Shown one piece after another: positions 55,485-63,575 of a stretch of 64,000 nucleotides of DNA. Position 1 is the stretch's first letter, and each line of letters begins with the position of its first letter. The DNA is taken from contig NZ_AP021888.1 in NCBI RefSeq assembly GCF_011398155.1, positions 2,144,001 to 2,208,000 on the forward strand, given 5' to 3'. A model generated the notes under the pieces. It saw only the letters and a list, made by a program, of their open reading frames with translations, was not told the DNA's origin and made no database searches. A program made the translations under genes and the position numbers. Origin of the DNA: Thiosulfativibrio zosterae (GTDB taxonomy: Bacteria > Pseudomonadota > Gammaproteobacteria > Thiomicrospirales > Thiomicrospiraceae).

Positions 55485-57737
55485 GTGAATGAGCTCCCAA
55501 AATCCCAAGCCTCGCCTAACATCAATCAGGCGACTGAACAAGCTGCTCAAGCCAGTGCTGGCATTAGCCCGCAAGACCAAGCACATCAAAAAGCTTACAG
55601 AAAAGCCAGTCGTTCGCAACATATCGAGCATGATGATGCATTGCTCGATTGCCTAGTGCTCTACACAAAAATTAATCGCAACCCTTTTTCCAAAGATTCT
55701 TTAATTGCTGGATTACCCATCAGCAATGGCCAAATCACACCAGAACTTTTTATCCGCGCGGCCGAAAGAGCCAACATCACCGCCGCCTTTAAAAAACGCC
55801 CTTTGAAGGAAATTCCAAATCTGGTGTTACCCTGCATTTTACCGCTTAAAAACAACCAGGCCTGCGTGCTAGAACACCTAGATTTAGAGTTGGGTGTCGC
55901 TCGAATCATTCTCAGTGATGCCCCAGAAGGTCATTTAAGTGTGCCGATTGATAAATTGGAAGAAGGTTATTTAGGTTATGCCATCTATCTTACCGTTAAA
56001 TACCATAATGCCGATAAAGCGGAAAACCTGATTCATGCCAACAAGGGACACTGGTTTTGGAGCACTTTTTGGCAAAATCGCGGTATTTACCGTGATGTTT
56101 TAATCGCCTCTATCGTGATTAACCTATTCATTCTTGCCAACCCCCTGTTTGTGATGAATGTTTATGACCGAATCGTGCCAAATAATGCCATTGAATCCTT
56201 GTGGGTACTTGCCATAGGGGTTAGTGCCGTCTATGGTTTTGATATTCTATTAAAGTTCTTACGCTCCTACTTTTTAGAAACCGCTGGTAAGAAAAGCGAT
56301 GTTATTCTGTCTGCCAAGTTATTTGAACAAACCCTGGGTTTAACCATGGCAAACCGCAACAGCACCGTTGGAGCCTTTGCGAACAACCTAAAAGAGTTTG
56401 ACTCCATTCGTAATTTCTTTACCTCTGGCACCATCGCCTCTATTGTTGATCTCCCGTTTGTCATCATTTTCTTGGGCGTTATTTTATTTTTAGCGGGGGA
56501 CTTGGTCTGGGTTCCAATTATGATCATTGCCCTGATTTTGCTTTACAGCATGATCATGAAAGGCCCTATTCAAAAAAGCATTGAGGCCAGCTACGAGGCG
56601 CAAAGCCAAAAAAATGCGGTGCTGATCGAAACCCTGACCGCGATTGAAACCATTAAATCCCTCGGTGTCGAAGCCCATTCTCAATGGAAATGGGAGCAAG
56701 CCGTGGGCGACATCGCCCGTGCCAGCATCAAGTCTAAAATGTTACAAAGTTCGATTGGTCGCATGACCGGTTTTTTACAACAAATGAGTACAGTCGTCAT
56801 CATTTTGACTGGAGTTTATATGATTGCCGACGGCAACCTGACCATGGGTGGGCTAATAGCCACGGTTATGCTTAGCCAACGCGCCATCGGACCTATGGGT
56901 CAAATTGCCAGTTTAACCGCCAGTTATCAACAAACCAAAACCGCTCTCAACTCTCTCAATGATCTCATGCAAAAAGAAATTGAGCGCCCTTTAAATAAAA
57001 AGTTTATTCAACACCCTGTGGTTGAAGGCAATATTGAGTTTGTAGATGTCACCTTCACCTATCCTGGTGAAACCAAACCTGTTTTAAATCGCGTTTCTTT
57101 TAGTTTAAAAGCTGGCGAAAAACTCGGCATTATTGGACGCATTGGCTCAGGGAAATCAACCATCGAAAAACTGATTCTTGGGTTTTACCCTGTGGATTCC
57201 GGCAGTATTTTGATTGATGGCATCGATATTTCGCAACTAGACCCTGCCGAACTGCGCCGCAACATCAATTATGTGCCACAAGAAATCACCCTTTTTAAAG
57301 GCGATGTTAAACAAAACATTGCTTACCGAGCCCCCTTTGTGGATGATGACGACATTATCAAAGCGGCAAAACTGGCGGGGGTAGATGACTTTGTGAAACG
57401 CCATCCATCAGGTTACAGCATGGCAATCAGTGAAGGTGGGGCATCGCTATCAGGCGGTCAAAGACAAAGCATAGGCGTTGCTCGTGCACTCTTATTAGAC
57501 ACGCCCATTTTCTTGTTTGATGAACCCACCAATGCTATGGATGCCAAAACTGAACAAGCGCTGATTGACCGTTTAAAACAAGGCATCTTAAAAAATACCA
57601 CCATCGTTGTGACCCATAAAATGAGCCTGTTACAATTGGTTGATCGCCTCATCGTATTAGATAATGGCAGTATTATTGCCGATGGTCCAAAAGCTACCGT
57701 TCTGGAAGCCTTAAAAACAGGTCGTATAAGTCGATAA
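55485..57737 (+). CDS. lapB: LapB-like type I secretion ABC transporter
   Basis: This 750-residue protein drives adhesin export. It has an N-terminal C39-like domain (about 50-185) without a catalytic Cys-His pair, as in RTX exporters; six membrane helices ('DVLIASIVINLFILANPLFVM' onward); and an ATPase domain with Walker A 'GRIGSGKST', signature 'LSGGQRQ' and Walker B 'IFLFDEP'. The start is a GTG at 55485; I see no better ATG. A 91-base gap separates it from lapD, so a second promoter is possible. A one-sided dispersed palindrome lies in the C39-like part. Confidence 0.94.
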   Translation: MNELPKSQASPNINQATEQAAQASAGISPQDQAHQKAYRKASRSQHIEHDDALLDCLVLYTKINRNPFSKDSLIAGLPISNGQITPELFIRAAERANITAAFKKRPLKEIPNLVLPCILPLKNNQACVLEHLDLELGVARIILSDAPEGHLSVPIDKLEEGYLGYAIYLTVKYHNADKAENLIHANKGHWFWSTFWQNRGIYRDVLIASIVINLFILANPLFVMNVYDRIVPNNAIESLWVLAIGVSAVYGFDILLKFLRSYFLETAGKKSDVILSAKLFEQTLGLTMANRNSTVGAFANNLKEFDSIRNFFTSGTIASIVDLPFVIIFLGVILFLAGDLVWVPIMIIALILLYSMIMKGPIQKSIEASYEAQSQKNAVLIETLTAIETIKSLGVEAHSQWKWEQAVGDIARASIKSKMLQSSIGRMTGFLQQMSTVVIILTGVYMIADGNLTMGGLIATVMLSQRAIGPMGQIASLTASYQQTKTALNSLNDLMQKEIERPLNKKFIQHPVVEGNIEFVDVTFTYPGETKPVLNRVSFSLKAGEKLGIIGRIGSGKSTIEKLILGFYPVDSGSILIDGIDISQLDPAELRRNINYVPQEITLFKGDVKQNIAYRAPFVDDDDIIKAAKLAGVDDFVKRHPSGYSMAISEGGASLSGGQRQSIGVARALLLDTPIFLFDEPTNAMDAKTEQALIDRLKQGILKNTTIVVTHKMSLLQLVDRLIVLDNGSIIADGPKATVLEALKTGRISR
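55854..55864. repeat. Dispersed palindrome, one-sided (AACCAGGCCTG)
   Basis: Site 11 of 12, in the LapB-like gene. The left half is complete and the right half reads CGTG. The frame reads Gln-Ala-Cys. Confidence 0.7.
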
Positions 57738-57741
57738 GCCT

Positions 57742-59088
57742 ATGAGCAAAAAACCGATTCACAAAACCAAAATTTCTGATGATGACTTGGCTTTTATGTC
57801 GAGCCTTAGCCAAGCGGCTTTAGAAAAAACCACCTTTAAATCGCAATTTATTGTCTGGACGGTTCTGTTAGTTTTTGTTCTCAGCGTGGTCTGGGCAAAC
57901 TACACGGAACTGGATAAGATAGTGCGTGGCGAAGGCAAGGTTGTGCCTTCTAGCAAAGTACAATTAGTGCAAAACTACGAAGGTGGGATTATTGAGTCTA
58001 TCCTAGTCAGTGCGGGTGATCAGGTCAAACGCGATCAAGTATTGGTGCAACTCGACAACACGCAATTCCTCAGTACTTTTGGTGAAACCCTGGTTGAACA
58101 ACAAGCGCTAAAAGCCAAAGCCGCTCGCTTAAAAGCCGAAGCTTCTGGCAAAGAGTTTGTTGTACCAACTGATTTAAACAGTCGCTACGAAAAAGAAGCC
58201 TACGAACGAGAATTTGATCTCTATCAAAATCGCATGCAACAACTCAGCACTTCTAAACGCATCATTGAACAACAGATTGTCCAGTCCAACACCGAGTTAA
58301 AAGATGCTTTTTCTCAAAAATCCCAACTGCAAAACTCCTACAAACTGTTAGAAAAAGAAATTCGCATGACCGAACCTTTGGTCAAGCAAGGTATCGCCTC
58401 TGAAGTCGATTTACTCAAAACGCGTCGTGAGCTTAATGACACCGCTGGTAAGCTCAATGCTGTGGAACACTCCATTCCTAAGTATCAATCGGTGATTGCA
58501 GAATCAGAGCAAAAAATTAAAGAAACCGAGCAAAAGTTTGCCAATGAAGCCCAAGAAAATCTCAACGAAGTTCTGGCCAAAATTTCACAAATGGAAAGCT
58601 CAAAAACAGCGCTTGAAGATAAGGTCACCCGAACCAGTATTCGCTCTCCTGTGAATGGAACAATTTCAGAACTGTTGGTCGCCTCGATTGGCGAGGTGGT
58701 TCAACCGGGGAGTGACATCGTTAAAATTGTTCCGAATGACGATTCTTTGGTGCTAGAAACCAAAATATTACCTTCTGACATAGGGTTTGTTTACCCTGGA
58801 CTGAAAGCAAAAGTGAAATTTACCGCTTATGACTTTGCCATTTATGGCGGTTTAGATGGTGAAGTGCAAAAAATATCTGCCGACACCATTACTGACGAAG
58901 AAGGCAATAGTTTTTATATCGTGCGCATCAAAACTCAAAAAAATCATTTGGGTTCCGTTGAAGACCCGCTCTACTTAATGGCAGGGATGACAGCCACCGT
59001 TGATATCGTGGTTGGCAAACATACTGTTTTAGAGTACCTCATCAAACCCATTATCAAAGCCAAAGACTTGGCTTTGCGCGAATCTTAA
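57742..59088 (+). CDS. lapC: LapC-like HlyD-family membrane-fusion protein
   Basis: This 448-residue adaptor links the ABC transporter to the TolC-like channel. One membrane helix lies near residues 36-55 ('FIVWTVLLVFVLSVVWANYTE'; see its start Phe-Ile-Val), followed by a biotinyl-lipoyl-like half ('QNYEGGIIESILVSAGDQVK'), a long coiled coil (about 105-285) and a beta-barrel end with 'RTSIRSPVNGTISELLVASI' and 'YLMAGMTATVDIVVG'. It starts four bases after lapB, so the two are coupled. Confidence 0.94.
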   Translation: MSKKPIHKTKISDDDLAFMSSLSQAALEKTTFKSQFIVWTVLLVFVLSVVWANYTELDKIVRGEGKVVPSSKVQLVQNYEGGIIESILVSAGDQVKRDQVLVQLDNTQFLSTFGETLVEQQALKAKAARLKAEASGKEFVVPTDLNSRYEKEAYEREFDLYQNRMQQLSTSKRIIEQQIVQSNTELKDAFSQKSQLQNSYKLLEKEIRMTEPLVKQGIASEVDLLKTRRELNDTAGKLNAVEHSIPKYQSVIAESEQKIKETEQKFANEAQENLNEVLAKISQMESSKTALEDKVTRTSIRSPVNGTISELLVASIGEVVQPGSDIVKIVPNDDSLVLETKILPSDIGFVYPGLKAKVKFTAYDFAIYGGLDGEVQKISADTITDEEGNSFYIVRIKTQKNHLGSVEDPLYLMAGMTATVDIVVGKHTVLEYLIKPIIKAKDLALRES

Positions 59089-59106
59089 AACAGGTAATCC
59101 CACAAG

Positions 59107-59736
59107 ATGCTTCCCATTTATCTTTACGCCCAAAACCCTGAAGCCTTGCAACGCTGGATGCAACTTCAAGGGGTAAAATTCAAACCCTGTTTTAATCTAA
59201 TGGGCTTAGCAGAAACTGCCACCGAAGGTTTGATTTTGGTGCATCTCACCAACAATCCACAACAACTTGCAGAAATTAAAGCCCTAGCAACCGCGGGTAT
59301 AAAAGTCATTGCGCTGGCCAATGAGCCCAGCGGCCCTGAAGGCGCTAAACTTTTCAAACTTGGCATCAAAGGCTATCTAAACACCTACACCGACCCCATC
59401 AAACTACAACATGCCATCGAGGTTGTTTTGCAAGGCAATGTTTGGCTGGGGCAAACCGTGATGAGTGCGATGATTCAAAATATCACCAAAACACCTGCGC
59501 TCAATACCGCTTGGCAAATCGGTTTAAACGAAAAAGAACTTGAAACCGCCAAGGCGATTTTGCAAGGCAAAAGTAATAAAGAAATTGCAGATCTGTTGAA
59601 TGTCACAGAGCGCACCATTAAAGGCTATGTTCACCAACTGCTAGAAAAGTTTGACGCTAAAGATAGACTGGGTTTAGTGTTGAAAATTCAAAATTGGCCA
59701 GTCGAAGCCGAGGTTTTAACTCAAAGTCAGGCTTAA
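59107..59736 (+). CDS. LuxR/NarL-type regulator with degenerate receiver, paralogue of the one at 48551
   Basis: This 209-residue protein shares its plan with the regulator that opens the operon. The receiver strand reads 'LILVHLTNNP', again with His where Asp is expected; 'FKLGIKGYLNTYTDP' and 'GNVWLGQTVMSAMIQ' closely match the paralogue. The LuxR helix-turn-helix is complete ('LNEKELETAKAILQGKSNKEI', 'ERTIKGYVHQLLEK'). Phosphorylation is unlikely. It is 18 bases downstream of lapC, so it is probably co-expressed and may feed back on the operon or on the adhesin gene. Confidence 0.83.
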   Translation: MLPIYLYAQNPEALQRWMQLQGVKFKPCFNLMGLAETATEGLILVHLTNNPQQLAEIKALATAGIKVIALANEPSGPEGAKLFKLGIKGYLNTYTDPIKLQHAIEVVLQGNVWLGQTVMSAMIQNITKTPALNTAWQIGLNEKELETAKAILQGKSNKEIADLLNVTERTIKGYVHQLLEKFDAKDRLGLVLKIQNWPVEAEVLTQSQA

Positions 59737-59767
59737 ATTGGCAGATGTAAAGTTGTGCAAAATTTTC

Positions 59768-59799
59768 AAGCTGCTTAGGCTACCGTCTTTAAGCAACTT
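59768..59799 (+). terminator. Candidate terminator after the Lap-type operon
   Basis: AAGCTGCTTA pairs with TAAGCAACTT (one G-U) across a 12-base loop, followed by a short T-run. It overlaps the 3' end of the converging gene. Confidence 0.4.
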
Positions 59800-60478
59800 T
59801 TACACTGAGCGCCAAGTAGATTTGCCAGCAACCCATCGCGATGACGCTTAGCCCAGCAAACTGACGAACCCTAAGATTTCTGGCCAAACGGGTAAAGTAA
59901 AATACAAACACCCCCATCAGCATTAAATTTGGTAAAGTGCCCAAACCAAATGCCAGCATGACCATTGCCCCTTCAAACGCTCCGCCAGAACTGAGCGCCA
60001 TGATTAACATGCTGTACACTAATCCGCAAGGTAACCAGCCCCACACCAAACCAAACAACCAGGCCTGGGGCAAATTCTTAACGGGCATTAAACTGGTGGT
60101 CGCTGGTTTTAGGCGCTGCCACAAACTTGCGCCGGCCTTTTCAACCATCACAATTGCTGACCACCAACCGCCCAAATACAACCCCAACAAAACCATAAAA
60201 CCGCCCGCTATGATTTGCAAAGCTTGCTGAATGGGTAAAAACTGTGCCAGCGAAGTTAAAGAGGCGCCCAATAAACCAAACAGCCCTCCCACTATCATAT
60301 AGCTGGTGATTCGACCCAGGTTATAAGCCAATTGATAGGGCAACATACGATACACATGCGCCTGAACTTTGGGCGGCAAATTAAAGGTTAAAGCCCCGAC
60401 CACACCACCGCACATGCCCAAGCAATGCACGCCGCCCAAAATTCCCACAATAAACGCCGTTAACCAAATAGATTCCAC
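59789..60478 (-). CDS. SafE/TauE-like integral membrane protein (UreH-like, HCLGMCGG type)
   Basis: This is a 229-residue protein with about six membrane segments. The N-terminal 'GILGGVHCLGMCGGVVGAL' with His-Cys-x-x-Met-Cys is the hallmark of a family annotated as sulfite exporter TauE/SafE or DsbD-like; a role in copper delivery has been proposed for relatives near cbb3 oxidase genes. No oxidase genes lie here, so the substrate is open. The start abuts the stop of comM. A palindrome copy is present in the middle. Confidence 0.82.
   Translation of the reverse strand: MESIWLTAFIVGILGGVHCLGMCGGVVGALTFNLPPKVQAHVYRMLPYQLAYNLGRITSYMIVGGLFGLLGASLTSLAQFLPIQQALQIIAGGFMVLLGLYLGGWWSAIVMVEKAGASLWQRLKPATTSLMPVKNLPQAWLFGLVWGWLPCGLVYSMLIMALSSGGAFEGAMVMLAFGLGTLPNLMLMGVFVFYFTRLARNLRVRQFAGLSVIAMGCWQIYLALSVKVA
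60057..60068. repeat. Dispersed palindrome AACCAGGCCTGG
   Basis: Site 12 of 12, in the SafE-like gene. It has the full CCAGGCCTGG core with AA on the left and GG on the right. The coding strand reads Gln-Ala-Trp. Confidence 0.72.
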
Positions 60479-62035
60479 TTAGTTTCCCTGCAACTTTTTA
60501 TCTAGCGCACGATACCCCACCGCTTCTGCCAAATGCGGCAATTCAATCTGCTGCGAATCTGCCATATCCGCAAGGGTTCGTGCCACGCGCAAAATACGGT
60601 GATACGCCCTAGCTGAGAGCCCTAAGCGATTCATCGCCTTTTCTAAAAAGACTTCACTGCTCTGGTCTAGTTGCGCATATTGCTGTAATTGTGGTGGCGT
60701 AAGGGCGCTGTTTAAAACCCCTTGTCTTGCCATTTGCTTTGCTTGACAAGTTACAACCCTTTTTCTGACTTGCTGACTGCTTTCCGCCTGAGGATCCAAG
60801 CCGCCTTTTAAATCTTCAAACTGTAAGGGGGGTACTTCTAGGTGACAATCAATTCTGTCCAATAAGGGGCCTGATATTTTGCGTAAATAACGCGCAATTT
60901 GTTCTGGCGTATCTTTACAGCGATTGAGCGCATCATCTGGAAAAAAACCGCTCGGACTTGGGTTCATCGCCGCCACTAACAATGCCTTGGCAGGAAAAGA
61001 CACCTGTTGATTCACTCTGGCAATTTCCACCCGATGGGTTTCTAACGGTTCTCTCAGCGCTTCTAACACAGGGCGTTGAAACTCGGGCAGTTCATCCAAA
61101 AATAATATGGATTCATGCGCCAATGAAATGGCACCCGGTTTTAAATAATGCGAACCGCCGCCAACCATTGCCGCGGTAGTCGAAGTATGGTGCGGATTGA
61201 TAAACTTTCTTTGATACAAGCTTGCAGGATGCAATACTATCCCCGCCAACGAATGGATAGCCGCCACTTCCACCGCTTGTGCCTGCGACAAAGGCGGTAA
61301 CAGGGTAACTAAGCGATTCGCCAACATACTTTTCCCCGAGCCAGGGGGGCCAATCATCAAAAGGCTATGTAAACCGCTGGCACAAATTTCCAATACTCGT
61401 TTAGCCTGCGCCTGCCCTCTAATGTCGCTTAAGTCTTCTGCAAACTCATCGCGCTCGTTGACGGGCAAAGGACCGGCGGCTTCAAGGGTTGCAGATTCGT
61501 CTGCTAAGAACTGGCAGATAGCCAATAAATGATTTGCCCCAAGCACACTTGCGGAAGACACCGTTTGGTTACCCAATAAAATGCCTGCTTCAAGCAAATT
61601 ATCTTGCGGGCAAATCAAGGTTCGACCTGATGCTTGCGCTTGCAATGCAGAAGGAATTAAGCCTTTAATAGCACGCACTTCACCATTTAACCCCAATTCA
61701 CCGAGCCACTCAAAATGCTCTAAAGGCTTGCGTGGTGTGATTTGTCCCGTTGCCAATAAAATACCCAAGGCGATCGGCAAGTCGTAGCGGCTACCCGACT
61801 TAGGCAAATCGGCTGGGGCTAAATTAATGGTAATTCGCTTAGGTGGTAATTGAAATCCACAAGACAATAAGGCACTCCGCACCCGGTCTTTACTTTCTTT
61901 GACAGACGCTTCTGGCAAGCCAACAATCGCCAAACTTGGCAATCCATTGCTGGCATGCACCTCTACCTGAATTTCGGGCGCGTCCATGCCCAAAACGGCA
62001 CGGCTAAAAAGCGTGGCATAGCGAGTTGCGCTCAT
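60479..62035 (-). CDS. comM: ComM / YifB-family AAA+ ATPase
   Basis: ComM is a hexameric helicase that speeds branch migration when transforming DNA is integrated. The 518-residue protein has an N-terminal Lon-protease-like fold ('VEVHASNGLPSLAIVGLPEASVKE', split at the Gly-Leu-Pro repeats), the Mg-chelatase-type ATPase with Walker A 'MIGPPGSGKSMLANRL', Walker B 'ILFLDELPEF', and the C-terminal domain with 'LSARAYHRILRVARTLAD'. Presence of ComM fits natural competence but does not prove it, as it is widespread. ubiK lies just upstream, a common pairing. Confidence 0.95.
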   Translation of the reverse strand: MSATRYATLFSRAVLGMDAPEIQVEVHASNGLPSLAIVGLPEASVKESKDRVRSALLSCGFQLPPKRITINLAPADLPKSGSRYDLPIALGILLATGQITPRKPLEHFEWLGELGLNGEVRAIKGLIPSALQAQASGRTLICPQDNLLEAGILLGNQTVSSASVLGANHLLAICQFLADESATLEAAGPLPVNERDEFAEDLSDIRGQAQAKRVLEICASGLHSLLMIGPPGSGKSMLANRLVTLLPPLSQAQAVEVAAIHSLAGIVLHPASLYQRKFINPHHTSTTAAMVGGGSHYLKPGAISLAHESILFLDELPEFQRPVLEALREPLETHRVEIARVNQQVSFPAKALLVAAMNPSPSGFFPDDALNRCKDTPEQIARYLRKISGPLLDRIDCHLEVPPLQFEDLKGGLDPQAESSQQVRKRVVTCQAKQMARQGVLNSALTPPQLQQYAQLDQSSEVFLEKAMNRLGLSARAYHRILRVARTLADMADSQQIELPHLAEAVGYRALDKKLQGN

Positions 62036-62059
62036 GGTAAAAGACTCATGCTAACCAAA

Positions 62060-62317
62060 TTAAGCGTCCGTTTTATTTAAATTGGATTCTAATTCAGCCA
62101 CTTGCTTTTCTAAGGCTTCTAATTTTTGGCGTGTTTTAGCCAAAACCTGCGTTTGAATATCAAACTCTTCACGAGAAACCAAATCCATTTTTTGAAAAAC
62201 ACTGGATAAGGTCATCTTCAGATTTTTTTGCATATTTTCAGGCACCTCACCCAAACCGGCGGGTAATACTTCTGTGACCTTATTCACTAAAGACTCTAAT
62301 TGACTGGGATTTAACAT
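62060..62317 (-). CDS. ubiK: UbiK (YqiC/BMFP family) ubiquinone accessory factor
   Basis: UbiK is a small coiled-coil protein that partners UbiJ in the cytosolic ubiquinone complex. The 85-residue protein starts 'MLNPSQLESLVNKVTEVLP', contains 'ENMQKNLKMTLSSVFQKMDLV', and ends in a leucine-rich trimeric coiled coil ('KLEALEKQVAELESNL'). I use the ATG at 62317, which has an AGAGAG ribosome site; the frame extends 20 codons further without family likeness. UbiJ is encoded at 5627-6310 in this same window. Confidence 0.9.
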   Translation of the reverse strand: MLNPSQLESLVNKVTEVLPAGLGEVPENMQKNLKMTLSSVFQKMDLVSREEFDIQTQVLAKTRQKLEALEKQVAELESNLNKTDA

Positions 62318-62455
62318 AACAAACTCTCTTTTAATGACGATTATTTTTAACTCAAAAACTATACCCCTTTCACTCAAAGATATCCATAAATAGGCTATTG
62401 TTTAGGATAAAAAAGCGGTAAAATCACAAACCAATGTTCAAATAAGGCGAATTGT

Positions 62456-63508
62456 ATGCTCCGCGATTTTAAGGATGCCCCAGAAAAGGCTAAGCGAATT
62501 TTTATGATGCTCCAAGAACTCTTTGAAGAGCAGAACATCAATCCCCATCCGCTTAACTACTATATTTGGTATAGCTACTACAAAGGCGACAATCCTAAAT
62601 TTCGCCAAGAAATGGATCGCGTTTTAAATGATCCCTTCGGTTATAACGACCGTATCGGCAAACGCCTGTATGAAGAATACCTTGAAGATCAAGACAATTC
62701 TGACAACCAATTTGACAGTGCTTTCAAACGCCTAATTGGACTCATGATTCAAAAGATGAATCTATGGAGCGATCGTCTTGAAGAACACACTAAAGAATTA
62801 GATGCCTGCGCAACCTCTTTATCAGGCGATCCTTTAAACGCCGAAGAGCTCAAAAAACTCACCAACTCGGTGCTTAGCACCGCCAATTCGATGCAACAAA
62901 GCACCGCAGAATTTCAAAAAGAATTACTGGAAAGCACCAAAGAAGTTCAAGACCTGCGCCAGCAGTTGATTGAAGCGCGCGCTGAAATTATGCAGGACGA
63001 ATTGACACAAGTGGGTAATCGTAAGGCCTTTAATAATGCCATAGAAGAACTGACCACTGAAGCCATGCAGGCCCCGCAAACTTTGTGCTTAATCATGACA
63101 GACATTGACCACTTCAAGCGTTTTAATGATACTTTTGGGCATTTAGTCGGTGATAGCGTTCTGCGCTACTTTGCAAATGTCATGAAAAAAGGCAAACAAG
63201 AAAACGAAACCATTTGCCGTTATGGCGGAGAAGAGTTTGCCATCTTATTGGCTAACAGCAGCTTAGAAGCCGCCAAAGCCCGAGCAGAAGCGGTACGCAG
63301 TGGTATTGAGTCTGCCCAGCTGAAACGCGCCAACTCAGAGCAAACGCTAGGCAAAATAACTGCGTCTTTTGGAATTTCGGTTTACCAAGGGCCCAAAGAA
63401 AGTGTTGAAAGCTTTATTAAACGCGCCGACGATGCGCTGTATTTAGCAAAAGACCAAGGCAGAAACCAAGTTAAAACCGAGCTTGACATCCCCGTAAAAC
63501 CTGCTTAA
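62456..63508 (+). CDS. Diguanylate cyclase (GGEEF) with helical N-terminal domain
   Basis: This 350-residue cytoplasmic protein makes c-di-GMP. Residues about 185-345 form a GGDEF domain with an active-site 'CRYGGEEFAILLA' and the substrate region 'DIDHFKRFNDTFGHLVGD'. I see no RxxD inhibitory site before the motif. The N-terminal about 180 residues are helical, including a coiled coil just before the catalytic domain; no known sensor domain is recognised. A clear AAGG site precedes the ATG. It is the only active-looking cyclase in the window and could feed the LapD and PilZ proteins. Confidence 0.92.
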   Translation: MLRDFKDAPEKAKRIFMMLQELFEEQNINPHPLNYYIWYSYYKGDNPKFRQEMDRVLNDPFGYNDRIGKRLYEEYLEDQDNSDNQFDSAFKRLIGLMIQKMNLWSDRLEEHTKELDACATSLSGDPLNAEELKKLTNSVLSTANSMQQSTAEFQKELLESTKEVQDLRQQLIEARAEIMQDELTQVGNRKAFNNAIEELTTEAMQAPQTLCLIMTDIDHFKRFNDTFGHLVGDSVLRYFANVMKKGKQENETICRYGGEEFAILLANSSLEAAKARAEAVRSGIESAQLKRANSEQTLGKITASFGISVYQGPKESVESFIKRADDALYLAKDQGRNQVKTELDIPVKPA

Positions 63509-63575
63509 GCCAACTTACCAAGGTCAATCCACCTAACCTATTTAAATCGTTGTTAAAAAAGAATACCCACTCTGG

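Noticed and set aside
20432-63029. Six further AGGCCT sites (20432, 37963, 44140, 49621, 52319, 63024)
   Set aside because: They lack the outer C and G on both sides (49621 has only one), so they do not share the extended palindrome and fit the background expectation for a 6-mer.
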